A stretch of 64,000 bases of DNA. It comes from Candidatus Poribacteria bacterium. GTDB lineage: Bacteria > Poribacteria > WGA-4E > PCPOR2b. This document shows positions 52,594 through 60,718 of this stretch, piece after piece. The stretch is from positions 1 to 64,000 of the forward strand of contig PYIZ01000030.1 of NCBI GenBank assembly GCA_003635265.1, written 5' to 3'. Position numbers and translations under genes: made by a program. Below the pieces are notes generated by a model. The model saw only the letters and a list, made by a program, of their open reading frames with translations, searched no databases and was not told where the DNA came from. Each line of letters opens with the position of its first letter. Positions within the stretch are counted from its first letter, which is position 1.

Positions 52594-54018
52594 TCACTGG
52601 GAATCCGTCTCTGGGGTCTCCCTGGTGCGATACCGTTCCACCTGCTCAACGATCTCTGGATCAGCGTCTCTCAGGCGGCGGAGTCCCTCTTCCGGTCCAT
52701 ACCGCTCCAACATGGACATCGCCCGCTCGAAACGCTCAGACGAGAACCGTTCTCTTAGCGCTGTTTCAAGCGCCTCCTCGGTAGGAAGTGCAGGTGGCTC
52801 CGGGGACACTTCGGTGAGGATCTTTTCTGGTCCAACCGTCGGCGTTGCTGCAGAACTATTTTCGGTGTCATGGATTGCGGATTCCTCCCACACCGATGTC
52901 GGGATAGGGTCAGATAGTAACGGTTCGGGTTCCACAAAAGGGACTTGTTCTACGGGTTCGTCAGAGGGTATATCAGACAAAAATTGGTCGGGAAATTCAA
53001 AATCCGTTGGCGTGGGCGGCGAATTTGCAGAACCAGTCGATACGGAGCCTTTCAACAGCGGCATCAACCACTCACTAAGTGCTTCTTGATCCCCTTGGAA
53101 ACGGGCAGCTATCCAAAGACTAATCTCGCGATCCTGCACCATTTTCATTATGCCAGATGCTGGATCGGCGGTCTTCAGCATCTCACCGACCCGTTTTGCC
53201 ATCACTTCATCTTCGTCCTTAGGGTCTTTACCGGGGTTTGCGGCTTGGTAGTCCTGAATAGCCATAGCGTAGGCATCAGCCATGATTTTACTATAATCTA
53301 TCCCCGAGAACTCCGCTAACCCATGTGCTGCCATGAGGTCAATAAATTCTTGCGGTGTCCGCGGATCTTGTTCCTGCATCTGCTTCTGAAATGAATCGGA
53401 CTCCATAACCTTCATTACTTTCTGGAATATTGGATTTTCACGTTGCTCGGGGGTTAAGAACCGATTCATCATATCAGTCATCGATTGCCCAAGTGATGTT
53501 GATGCTGAAGGCACACCGCTCGGAACATCGCTGGGCTCCGACGCTTTATCTAGCTGTCCTTGCTGCACTTGCGCTGCCTGCTCCACAGTAGAGACCTCAT
53601 CCTGCGTTGTACCTTCAATCTCTCCTAAGATGAGGACAATCACAGCCAGCACAAGAATAGCACCGCCGCAAATGGGTTTCCACGTCCCCTTCAAAACCGT
53701 ATTGAAAATCAAAGACACACCAATCAATGCGCCAAATATCCCTGTATAGGGAATCCCTCTACCTATCCAACAATACAACCCCATGAGAATAAGCAGAACG
53801 CTACCTATAATCATGACATATCTATCATCCTCTACGAATTTTCGGACTGTTTGTAGCAAGATTCCTAACAATATCAGACCAAGACCTATCACTCCAAAAA
53901 TTCTGGCAGGTTCGGTCCACCCTTTCTGCCAGAAATATAAGGCATAGAAGAAAGTTATTAACACTGGCACATACGGTAAGATAACCCTGAGTTTTTTTGA
54001 CTTTTCCAGAATTTTCAT
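52594..54018 (-). CDS. Novel membrane protein with large acidic C-terminal region
   Basis: 474 residues from ATG 54018 (AAGGGG upstream). Five hydrophobic helices fill the first 135 residues, then a linker (AAQVQQGQLDKASEPSD) leads to a mainly helical, acidic soluble part with two segments of note: FLTPEQRENPIFQKVMKVMESDSFQKQMQEQ (about 205-240) and the C-terminal SSERFERAMSMLERYGPEEGL. A Pro/Glu-rich stretch lies between. I recognise no domain. The gene is 67 bases upstream of its smaller paralogue and shares its terminator. A stress or membrane-scaffold role would be a guess. Confidence 0.72.
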   Translation of the reverse strand: MKILEKSKKLRVILPYVPVLITFFYALYFWQKGWTEPARIFGVIGLGLILLGILLQTVRKFVEDDRYVMIIGSVLLILMGLYCWIGRGIPYTGIFGALIGVSLIFNTVLKGTWKPICGGAILVLAVIVLILGEIEGTTQDEVSTVEQAAQVQQGQLDKASEPSDVPSGVPSASTSLGQSMTDMMNRFLTPEQRENPIFQKVMKVMESDSFQKQMQEQDPRTPQEFIDLMAAHGLAEFSGIDYSKIMADAYAMAIQDYQAANPGKDPKDEDEVMAKRVGEMLKTADPASGIMKMVQDREISLWIAARFQGDQEALSEWLMPLLKGSVSTGSANSPPTPTDFEFPDQFLSDIPSDEPVEQVPFVEPEPLLSDPIPTSVWEESAIHDTENSSAATPTVGPEKILTEVSPEPPALPTEEALETALRERFSSERFERAMSMLERYGPEEGLRRLRDADPEIVEQVERYRTRETPETDSQ

Positions 54019-54056
54019 GAGTTTCCCCTTACTTATGTTTAGCCGGTGGACATATC

Positions 54057-54185
54057 GCTCAACTGGAGCGAAAGCCCATGCCATCCCGCCCCAATAAATC
54101 GGGATTCAAAGCAACTAGGGTTAGGCTGGCTCGTTGGTTCATTGGATTAATGATACCTGCACATTGCGCTCCGTTGGAGCGAAAG
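54057..54185. repeat. Short repeats: CAACTGGAGCG elements and an octamer
   Basis: CTCAACTGGAGCGAAAG (54058-54074) and GCTCCGTTGGAGCGAAAG (54168-54185) with an octamer unit at 54135-54150. Relatives of the CCCAGCGGGG elements. Confidence 0.5.
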
Positions 54186-54226
54186 ATAAGAGCGTCCAAC
54201 TCAACTGGCATTATTACGATCGACGG

Positions 54227-55105
54227 TCACTTATGCGACGGATTTTCAGATACCAGCTGCAGGGCACGCCGGGCACGCTCCACCACCGGCAGATCTACCA
54301 TCTGACCATCGACGGCAACCGCACCCGCGCCCTCCGCTTCCGCCGCCTCAAAGGCGTCCACCACCCGCCGGGCATACTCAACCTCCGCATCGGTCGGACG
54401 AAACACTTTCTCCACTACGTCAATCTGGGCAGGGTGGATCAAGGCTTTGCCGGTAAACCCAAGATCACGAGCAATTCGAGTGTCCTGTTCCAGTCCTACC
54501 AAATTCCGAATATCGACATAAACTCGATCTATCACCTGCAAACCTGCACTGGCAGCAGCGATAGCAAGCGCGGAACGAGCATAAAGATAATCCCCCGCTT
54601 CCTCTTGCCGCACATTAAACATCCCCATGTCCATCGCAAAGTCCTCCGCACCGAACATCAGCCCAACAAGTCTTGGACTAGAAGCCGCAATCGCAGCCGC
54701 CTGAACCAGTCCCTTTGCACTCTCAATCGTGGCAAGCAATCGAACACTTCCCCGTTGAAGTCCAGCCCCCTCCTCCCGCTCATCCAGAATCGCGCCGACC
54801 GCCAACACATCTTCGGGACTATTCACCTTTGTCAGTGTAAGTCCATCTAGACCGGGACGAATTACCGCAGGAAGATCTACTTCTATCTCTTTGGTCCCAG
54901 CGGGATGAATACGCACGAAACGGAGCATTCCACCCGATGGACGATCAAGCGTTTCAGGCATCATGGCACGGGCGGTATTTTTTTCGCCGGGCGGCACCCC
55001 GTCCTCTATATCGAACATCGCCACATCGAGCTTCAGTCCGTAGGCTTTATCAATCATCCGCTGCTGATGTCCGGGCACGAACATCCAAGACCGCATCACC
55101 TGCAT
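54227..55105 (-). CDS. CitE-like HpcH/HpaI aldolase (malyl-CoA lyase type)
   Basis: 292 residues. TIM-barrel signature: RSWMFVPGHQQRMIDKA, FDIEDGVPPGEKNTAR (metal-binding Asp/Glu), LLATIESAKGLVQA (metal Glu), GAEDFAMDMG and GFTGKALIHPAQI. Members cleave or make malyl-CoA, citramalyl-CoA, or are lyase/thioesterases. Start ATG 55105 with GAGAGGGG just before. It lies two genes from the SucC/SucD-like pair; together they could activate a hydroxy-dicarboxylic acid and split the CoA ester (inference). Confidence 0.85.
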   Translation of the reverse strand: MQVMRSWMFVPGHQQRMIDKAYGLKLDVAMFDIEDGVPPGEKNTARAMMPETLDRPSGGMLRFVRIHPAGTKEIEVDLPAVIRPGLDGLTLTKVNSPEDVLAVGAILDEREEGAGLQRGSVRLLATIESAKGLVQAAAIAASSPRLVGLMFGAEDFAMDMGMFNVRQEEAGDYLYARSALAIAAASAGLQVIDRVYVDIRNLVGLEQDTRIARDLGFTGKALIHPAQIDVVEKVFRPTDAEVEYARRVVDAFEAAEAEGAGAVAVDGQMVDLPVVERARRALQLVSENPSHK

Positions 55106-55142
55106 AAAACCCCTCTCTTTCACCTGTCCCACACCTCATGCC

Positions 55143-55198
55143 TTAATGAACCAATAACTTTCACGTTCCCCGCTTCCTCGCCACCTCGCTTCTTCGTC
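55143..55198. repeat. Octamer and TCG-ending arrays between genes
   Basis: An octamer (TTAATGAACCAATAAC) then CTTTCACG-TTCCCCG-CTTCCTCG-CCACCTCG-CTTCTTCG, running into the stop of the Gfo/Idh gene at 55197. Confidence 0.6.
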
Positions 55199-56294
55199 AT
55201 TCAGTCTCTTCCAGATGCATCGCCTCACCCTCAAGCAGGAGACTGCGAATATCGTAGCGTCCGGGGTGCTGCACCGGCAGCTGTCCAGATTCCACCATCA
55301 GATCGAGCGGGTTTGCGCGAGTTTGCATCGGCAGGCGAACCACCTCATGACATCGTGCAGATTCGTAAGCACCCATCATCATGTGCATCGTCCACAGACC
55401 GTTCTCCGCCTGGTTGCGGTGGACACAACGCTCCTCAATCCAATCAACCAACTCCTGCACCTGAACGGCAGCCGCATCCACCGCCTCCACCTCTACGTCT
55501 CGCCAGCCACCCGTCTGGGTGTTGAAGTAGCGTATCCAACCATCGTCGAAGTCGATCATCCCATCGGTCCCCTGCACAAACGCCCACTTGTTTTCGGAGA
55601 CAACGTCTGTCTGGAACGTCCCTTGCACACCGCCCTCAAACAGTAAAAACCCCGCCACACAGTCTTCGCTACGCACACTACGCTCGTACCGGTCGGTCTT
55701 CCGCTCCACCTGACCGAAGACCCATTCTACCTTGGGATCGCCCAGAATGTAGCGCATACAGTCTAGCCCGTGGCTCGTGGCGTTGAGCAATCCGGTCAGG
55801 CGGGTATGTGATACCCGTTCAGGCTTTCCGATTGCCCCTGCTGCTATCAGTTCCTTCGCTTCCGTCCACGCCCCAAGGAATCGACGCTGAAAGCCGATCG
55901 CTAGCTTGACCTGATTACGCTGACAAGCAATCATCATTGCCTCAGCCTCGCCCAAGTTGATCGCCATCGGTTTCTCGCAAAGGATAGCCTTGGGCTGACG
56001 CGCAGCAGCGGCAATTGTCATTTCTGCATGAAGGGGATGCCACGTGCACACGCTCACAATGTCAGGTCGCTCAACATCAAGCATCTGCCGATAATCAGTG
56101 TAGTAGTTAGGAATACCGTTTCGTTGGGCAAAACCCGCCGCTTTGGCTTCTACTGTGTCCGCACATGCCACTATCGTGGTTGCCTCGGTCCGATTATAGC
56201 CGGAAGCGTGGCTGTTAGCTATGCTGCCACACCCGATAATGGCAGCGCGGTAGCCTGATGGTCTTTGATCGTTCATCGTTTGCACCCCATTCAT
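55197..56294 (-). CDS. Gfo/Idh/MocA family oxidoreductase
   Basis: 365 residues from ATG 56294; ATG 56276 with GGGGTG upstream is also possible. Rossmann motif AAIIGCGSIANSHASGY, conserved lysine motif AILCEKPMAINLGEAE, and SHGLDCMRYILGD near the active site. NAD(P)-dependent oxidation of a sugar or inositol derivative is expected. The stop of the glycosidase-like gene (58081 to 56357) lies just upstream, so they may be one transcript acting on the same glycan product. Confidence 0.86.
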   Translation of the reverse strand: MNGVQTMNDQRPSGYRAAIIGCGSIANSHASGYNRTEATTIVACADTVEAKAAGFAQRNGIPNYYTDYRQMLDVERPDIVSVCTWHPLHAEMTIAAAARQPKAILCEKPMAINLGEAEAMMIACQRNQVKLAIGFQRRFLGAWTEAKELIAAGAIGKPERVSHTRLTGLLNATSHGLDCMRYILGDPKVEWVFGQVERKTDRYERSVRSEDCVAGFLLFEGGVQGTFQTDVVSENKWAFVQGTDGMIDFDDGWIRYFNTQTGGWRDVEVEAVDAAAVQVQELVDWIEERCVHRNQAENGLWTMHMMMGAYESARCHEVVRLPMQTRANPLDLMVESGQLPVQHPGRYDIRSLLLEGEAMHLEETE

Positions 56295-56356
56295 GTCAAT
56301 TTCTTGCAACTGTTCAGGGCAATACGACCAATCATCCCTGAACAATTAGGACTTTT

Positions 56357-58081
56357 CTAATCAACCAGCCCCAAAATTTTAACACGGTCGCGTATCCCCT
56401 CGCACAGCCCGGGGTAAAACTGTAACTGACCATCAGCCCCAAGATTTTGTCCATCATACATCGCTGCGGTCTCATAGAGCGTGTATCCAGCGAGTCCACC
56501 GAAACGGTAGATATATTCCAGCAGATCGGCGTGTACCCCTCCGTCGCGGCTATGTCCGACCGCCTTACTTAAATGGACAGGCACATTGGTATCAGCAGCT
56601 TCCCGCAGCATCTCCAACGTGAGTGCATCGTTGAGCATTTGCTCAGGCATCCAACCGCGCCCAAACAGGGTCGCTTCGTCCGCTAGCCCGGTGCGCAGCC
56701 AACTTCGCCAGTTGAATGTGATGTTGCCGGGGCGAGTACGCCAGCGCCCCTGACAGGCATCGGGCCGAAACGACTCCATCTCCGCATGAACCTGCATCCG
56801 TTTGCCAGCCGCCGACAAACGCAACTTTGTCGCTCGCAGAAACTGATCGAAGAATTCACCGCGCAGCGCCCCAAGCAGCGCCGAGTCGTACGGTTCCACG
56901 TTTGGATTGACACCGTACCGCCGCTGATACTCTGCCCCCACAGGTTCATTGAAGCCGTATATCTCCGGTGTGTTTGTCCAACTGCTATGACAGGAGATGC
57001 GAACGTCCAATCCATCAACGCCGGCTGCGATGCACGCACCCACCCAACTCAGCCAGTAGGCTTGCACCTCTGGATACGCCTCACAGAGGGAGCCCGAAAA
57101 ATACTCATTTCGTCCCCTTGCAATGGCAATGACCCCATCGTTGGATTCTCCCGCAGACGTATCTGGTTGGTTAGTGACATCAAGGCAGACGAGGGCATCA
57201 CCGAGCCCTGCATCGTACTCAAGGTCACCGGTGCGGAAGTCGCGCAGGGGCCTCCAAACCGCCTTGTGACTGGCAACGACAATTGGTATCGACTGGTTGC
57301 CGGGACCAAATGCCTGTACCATCTCCATCGCGGTATTGCGAAAGCTACCATTTCTGTCATCAAAATTGGTGGTGATTGCAATAAACGGATCAAGCAGATT
57401 CAGTCCACTCAAGTTGAGGACTCGCACCGACTCCCCCTTTGACGTGACCGGGTCGCCGTCGAGTTCAAAGACATCGCGGGGACAGGTTTCAACAGATTCA
57501 GTCAACGCAAAAGTCAGGTCCTGCTTCTGGTAGACGTTGTTATCGTCGCTGGTCCAAATTTCGATATTTTCTGGTCTGATACGGACCGGGGCCATGTCTC
57601 TCTGCCGTAGTTGAATCTGCTCAATCGGCATTTTCTCCAAATCTGTTGGTATGTCTGCACTACGCCCTCGCACCCGCATTTCCGGACGCGCCATGACCCA
57701 CGGATCAACCTTGCAAACCCCGCCAATACACGGCAAACCGGGCACAGCGATCATCTCAGGGCTATTTTTGGGATTGGCATGACTCGCACCCGTCTCGTAC
57801 GGCTTGATGGTAGCATAGAATTCCATCTCTCGTTCATGCGCTAGGCGGCAGCCCAAAGCTAAAGGCTCGCCCAAATTCACAAGGGTCTGGCGAGTCGCTT
57901 CCGAATTATCGGCAAACTTTTCCCACATCCCTTTCTGGTAGTAGTTCCAGTAAACCCGACGTACACCCATCCAGTGGAGGCGATCTATTAGATTTTCTAC
58001 CAGATCGGGTGTAAAGACCAAGCGATTGCAGTCGTCCGGAAAGTCAACCAGCGCAGAGAGCAGAAACCGATTATTTTTCAC
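56357..58081 (-). CDS. Glycosidase-like TIM-barrel protein
   Basis: 574 residues from GTG 58081, with AAGGAGG 5 bases upstream. It opens with RFLLSALVDFPDD and RLHWMGVRRVYWNYYQ, the pattern of (beta/alpha)8 glycoside-hydrolase-like proteins. Acidic residues in GVDGLDVRISCHSSW and YGFNEPVG are candidates for catalysis, followed by a long barrel and a C-terminal ETAAMYDGQNLG. I cannot name the family. No signal peptide is seen, so it would act inside the cell on an imported sugar. Gfo/Idh dehydrogenases are common companions of such proteins. Confidence 0.62.
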   Translation of the reverse strand: MKNNRFLLSALVDFPDDCNRLVFTPDLVENLIDRLHWMGVRRVYWNYYQKGMWEKFADNSEATRQTLVNLGEPLALGCRLAHEREMEFYATIKPYETGASHANPKNSPEMIAVPGLPCIGGVCKVDPWVMARPEMRVRGRSADIPTDLEKMPIEQIQLRQRDMAPVRIRPENIEIWTSDDNNVYQKQDLTFALTESVETCPRDVFELDGDPVTSKGESVRVLNLSGLNLLDPFIAITTNFDDRNGSFRNTAMEMVQAFGPGNQSIPIVVASHKAVWRPLRDFRTGDLEYDAGLGDALVCLDVTNQPDTSAGESNDGVIAIARGRNEYFSGSLCEAYPEVQAYWLSWVGACIAAGVDGLDVRISCHSSWTNTPEIYGFNEPVGAEYQRRYGVNPNVEPYDSALLGALRGEFFDQFLRATKLRLSAAGKRMQVHAEMESFRPDACQGRWRTRPGNITFNWRSWLRTGLADEATLFGRGWMPEQMLNDALTLEMLREAADTNVPVHLSKAVGHSRDGGVHADLLEYIYRFGGLAGYTLYETAAMYDGQNLGADGQLQFYPGLCEGIRDRVKILGLVD

Positions 58082-58157
58082 TACCCCCTCCTTGCCTTTG
58101 TTCACGAGACCAAACCCACCTTAATTTGCGAACCGAAAAGTGCGTACCAATTTAGCG

Positions 58158-58198
58158 CATCACGTTTTCTCGTTTTCTCGTCTTCCCATATTCTCGTC
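58158..58198. repeat. TTTTCTCG octamer array
   Basis: Units TTTTCTCG-TTTTCTCG-TCTTCCCA-TATTCTCG up to the stop of the TauD gene; a second array of the family at 60534-60601. Confidence 0.7.
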
Positions 58199-59029
58199 TC
58201 ACTCATACGGTATCGCATCGTTGAAAATCTGCGTCCGCTTCATAATCCGTCGTTCAGTGGATGGGAATCCCTCTCGGCGGTGCATGGTGCATCGGTTGTC
58301 CCATATAATCAGATCGCCGACCTCCCAATCGTGCGTCCAGACAAAACGATCCTGCGACAGATGGTCGAAAAGCGTATCAAGCAGTTCACGGCTTTCCGAT
58401 TCACTAAAACCCACAATGTGCCGGGTTAGATGGGGACCGACGTATAACGCCTTACGCCCGGTGTCGGGGTGAGTGCAGACAACGGGATGGTCGATCAACT
58501 CCGGCGGATTCTGACTTTCGACATGATGGCGATGAACAGCACGCAGTCCTTTGAGCCGTGCTTTGAGGTCGGGGTCAAGCCCATCATAGGCGGCGTAGCA
58601 GTTGCACCACCGCGTGGCACCGCCGACGGAAGGAAGTTCGACAGCGTAGATGATAGAAAGCGTTCCCGGACGCCGTAGGTATGACAGATCGGAGTGGAAC
58701 GGGATCTCGTCGTTGCCGAGTGCGCCGATCGGTTCACCGTCCTTCTCAACATTAGAAACGAAGAAAATCTCTTTGACAGGACGGGGCATCTGCTTGCGAA
58801 CATGTTCGACCGCCTGACCGAAATAGTTAGTGAAGCGAACCTGATCCTCATCGCTAATCTGTTGCCCACGGAAGAGAAGGACACAGTGCGCTAGCAACGC
58901 CTGATGGATCCGCTGAACCGTATCTTCAGGCAGTGGGTGCGCTAGCTCTAGTCCCTGAATCTCCGCGCCAAGCGCACCACCGGTGGGGATCACTTGCATC
59001 TGATCACTTCTGTTTGTCGTAACAGCCAT
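58199..59029 (-). CDS. TauD/TfdA family dioxygenase
   Basis: 276 residues. Fe(II)/2-oxoglutarate oxygenase: HxD in IPFHSDLSYLRRPGT, distal His in DNRCTMHRREGFP, and the 2-oxoglutarate Arg in STERRIMKRTQI. Openings GGALGAEIQGLEL and LLFRGQQISDED are TauD-like. Family members hydroxylate taurine, chlorophenoxyacetate and other small acids; the substrate is unknown. AAAGGAG lies 6 bases before the ATG. The TGA stop (58199-58201) abuts the octamer array. Confidence 0.88.
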   Translation of the reverse strand: MAVTTNRSDQMQVIPTGGALGAEIQGLELAHPLPEDTVQRIHQALLAHCVLLFRGQQISDEDQVRFTNYFGQAVEHVRKQMPRPVKEIFFVSNVEKDGEPIGALGNDEIPFHSDLSYLRRPGTLSIIYAVELPSVGGATRWCNCYAAYDGLDPDLKARLKGLRAVHRHHVESQNPPELIDHPVVCTHPDTGRKALYVGPHLTRHIVGFSESESRELLDTLFDHLSQDRFVWTHDWEVGDLIIWDNRCTMHRREGFPSTERRIMKRTQIFNDAIPYE

Positions 59030-59084
59030 CCAAAACTCCTTTAGCTAACTTCAAAGAAACGCAAAATTAATACATTAGCCCATA

Positions 59085-59134
59085 GGCTCATCGGTGCAAT
59101 TAATGAACTTTTGAACCAATGAACTAATGAACTA
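59085..59134. repeat. Octamer array between the TauD and 104-residue genes
   Basis: ATTAATGA-ACTTTTGA-ACCAATGA-ACTAATGA-ACTAAA, ending 9 bases before the stop codon of the 59144 gene. Confidence 0.75.
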
Positions 59135-59143
59135 AATTTTGGT

Positions 59144-59458
59144 CTACGCCTCTGAAACCTTTACCTTCTCAATCTGATTCGAGATCAGCCAATCCAAAAA
59201 GTCTTCCTGTTCCTCTGTGATCTCAATTTCGGCTTGATTCTGATCATCTAACGGTGAGGTCACGTAGAACACCCCCTCGTCGTACAGTTCAGAGGTAAGT
59301 TCAAGTGGGAAGAAAAACGCATTTGGATCGCCACTATGTTCCCATTGACGAGCACTCGCACCTTCGGTGAAATAGTGAAGTTGCCCGCGTAGCGTCTGCG
59401 AGATTTCGTAAGGTTTAAGCGTCGGTTTGTCTATAGCAGCTGCGAGATATTTAGCCAT
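59144..59458 (-). CDS. Hypothetical 104-residue protein
   Basis: Unknown family. The sequence has no signal peptide or membrane helix; it reads as a small alpha/beta domain (KPTLKPYEISQTLRGQLHYFTEG, FFFPLELTSELYDEGVFYVT) with an acidic helical end (ITEEQEDFLDWLI). The start codon directly follows an octamer array and no ribosome binding site is visible; coding bias and the clean frame support a real gene. An extended -10 (TGCTATAAT, with TATAAT at 59561-59566 on the minus strand) lies about 100 bases upstream. Confidence 0.6.
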   Translation of the reverse strand: MAKYLAAAIDKPTLKPYEISQTLRGQLHYFTEGASARQWEHSGDPNAFFFPLELTSELYDEGVFYVTSPLDDQNQAEIEITEEQEDFLDWLISNQIEKVKVSEA

Positions 59459-59493
59459 ATTAGTTCATTAGTCCATTAGTTTATTAGTTCATT
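59458..59493. repeat. Octamer array with heptamer unit
   Basis: TTAGTTCA-TTAGTCCA-TTAGTTTA-TTAGTTCA-TTTCACG, reading out from the start codon of the 104-residue gene. Confidence 0.75.
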
Positions 59494-59611
59494 TCACGCT
59501 TTGCGTATTCCATATACCTATTACACTGTCTCGATGCTGCGATCGGAAGCAGCTTGGGTAATTATAGCACATCTATCCAAAAAATGAGAATCGAAATTTC
59601 CTCCTTTGTGC

Positions 59612-59640
59612 TTGACTATTGCCCCACTCGTCCCTATAAT
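59612..59640 (+). promoter_or_regulatory. Sigma-70 promoter for the PhyH gene at 59739
   Basis: TTGACT (59612-59617), 17 bases, TATAAT (59635-59640). The leader of about 90 bases contains palindromic repeat A copy 7. Confidence 0.75.
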
Positions 59641-59670
59641 TCTCAGCACAATTATGGATTGGTTGGGAGA

Positions 59671-59698
59671 GTTACGGCACACGGCGTGTGCCTACTAC
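59671..59698 (-). repeat. Palindromic repeat family A, copy 7 (reverse, arms changed in pairs)
   Basis: On the minus strand GTAGTAG-GCACAC-GCC-GTGTGC-CGTAAC. Both arms differ from the other copies (T to C and A to G) so that pairing is kept. It lies in the leader of the PhyH gene. Confidence 0.8.
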
Positions 59699-59738
59699 TT
59701 TAGTAAGTACACCCCAAAACATTGCAAGGAAAGATGAG

Positions 59739-60488
59739 ATGAAAGAACAGTTGGAATTTTTCAAGGAGAACGGTTACCTCGTCGTACCCAACGCTCTATC
59801 CACCGAAGAGGTTCGATCCATCAACGAAGCAATCGATCGGGATCTCGTCGAAAATTCCGTGATGTGGATGGACCGCGGACAGATGGGGCGGACTCAGAAT
59901 GTCCATGCCCTGCTCGCCTGCCCGGAGATGGACGTGACCATGCGTCCGCCGACGCTGCTGCCGCTGATAGGCGCAATCATGGGAAAAGACCTCTGCGCAG
60001 AGGAACACTCCGTGATGCTCCGCGCACCGAACCCTGACGGCGACACCGAATGCCGTTGGCACCGCGATGCGAGCCGTGATGCTAGCGGAGAAGACAACCC
60101 TCCGTACTACACGCGTTATCTATCCGTCGTCTATTACCTAACGGACGTGGACGACACCACGCACACCTTCAGCGTCTTGCCCGGCACCGCGCAGTCCGCA
60201 GAATGGCTCCCACTTGAGGCCTACGATCTCAGCGCAGCGCAGCATCTTGTCGGTTCCGCCGGTACAGCGATCCTTTTCAACGCGGCAACCTTCCACGCCG
60301 GTAATGTCCGACGCACCACCTCCGAACGACGCACCATCCACATCTACTGTGGCAGGACAACAAACCGATACCTAAGTAACCACACGATTTTCCCACGCCG
60401 CCTGTGGGCGGGTAAGGACGAAGCCACACAGCGTTACTACAGCCGCCCCAATCCAATCACACAACTCTTGATAGATCGGTTTGAATAG
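59739..60488 (+). CDS. Phytanoyl-CoA dioxygenase (PhyH) family protein
   Basis: 249 residues. N-terminal FFKENGYLVVPNALSTEEV, metal-binding HxD in CRWHRDASRDA, the distal His in NAATFHAGNVRRTT and the 2-oxoglutarate Arg in SERRTIHIY. Substrate unknown. Start ATG 59739 with AAGGAAAG upstream; an in-frame GTG at 59688 would lie within the palindromic repeat and is rejected. A consensus promoter drives it. Confidence 0.87.
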   Translation: MKEQLEFFKENGYLVVPNALSTEEVRSINEAIDRDLVENSVMWMDRGQMGRTQNVHALLACPEMDVTMRPPTLLPLIGAIMGKDLCAEEHSVMLRAPNPDGDTECRWHRDASRDASGEDNPPYYTRYLSVVYYLTDVDDTTHTFSVLPGTAQSAEWLPLEAYDLSAAQHLVGSAGTAILFNAATFHAGNVRRTTSERRTIHIYCGRTTNRYLSNHTIFPRRLWAGKDEATQRYYSRPNPITQLLIDRFE

Positions 60489-60533
60489 ATTGAGAAGAAC
60501 ACCTTGTGTTCGTCCAGAGCTTTAGCACGAAAA

Positions 60534-60635
60534 CGGGAAGACCGGAAAACGAGAAAACCAGAATCTCGTCCTCCCGTTTTCTCGCTCTCTCGTTTTCAAC
60601 TGTCCCTTACGCATTACGCCTTACGTATTTCTTTT
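60534..60635. repeat. TTTTCTCG-type array and ACGCATTACG units
   Basis: ACCGGAAAACGAGAAAACC and CCCGTTTTCTCGCTCTCTCG face each other (60540-60598), followed by TTACGCATTACGCCTTACG (60606-60624). Confidence 0.65.
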
Positions 60636-60718
60636 TACTTCCCACATTTCTATTGTCCAAGAATGGCATCTGTGCTATTATGGGCGGGTTCACAATTCGC
60701 AACGAAAGGAAGCCTCCC

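Noticed and set aside
59688..59738. Longer N-terminus for the PhyH protein at 59739
   Set aside because: The extension starts inside palindromic repeat A copy 7; ATG 59739 has a proper ribosome binding site and begins where the family begins.
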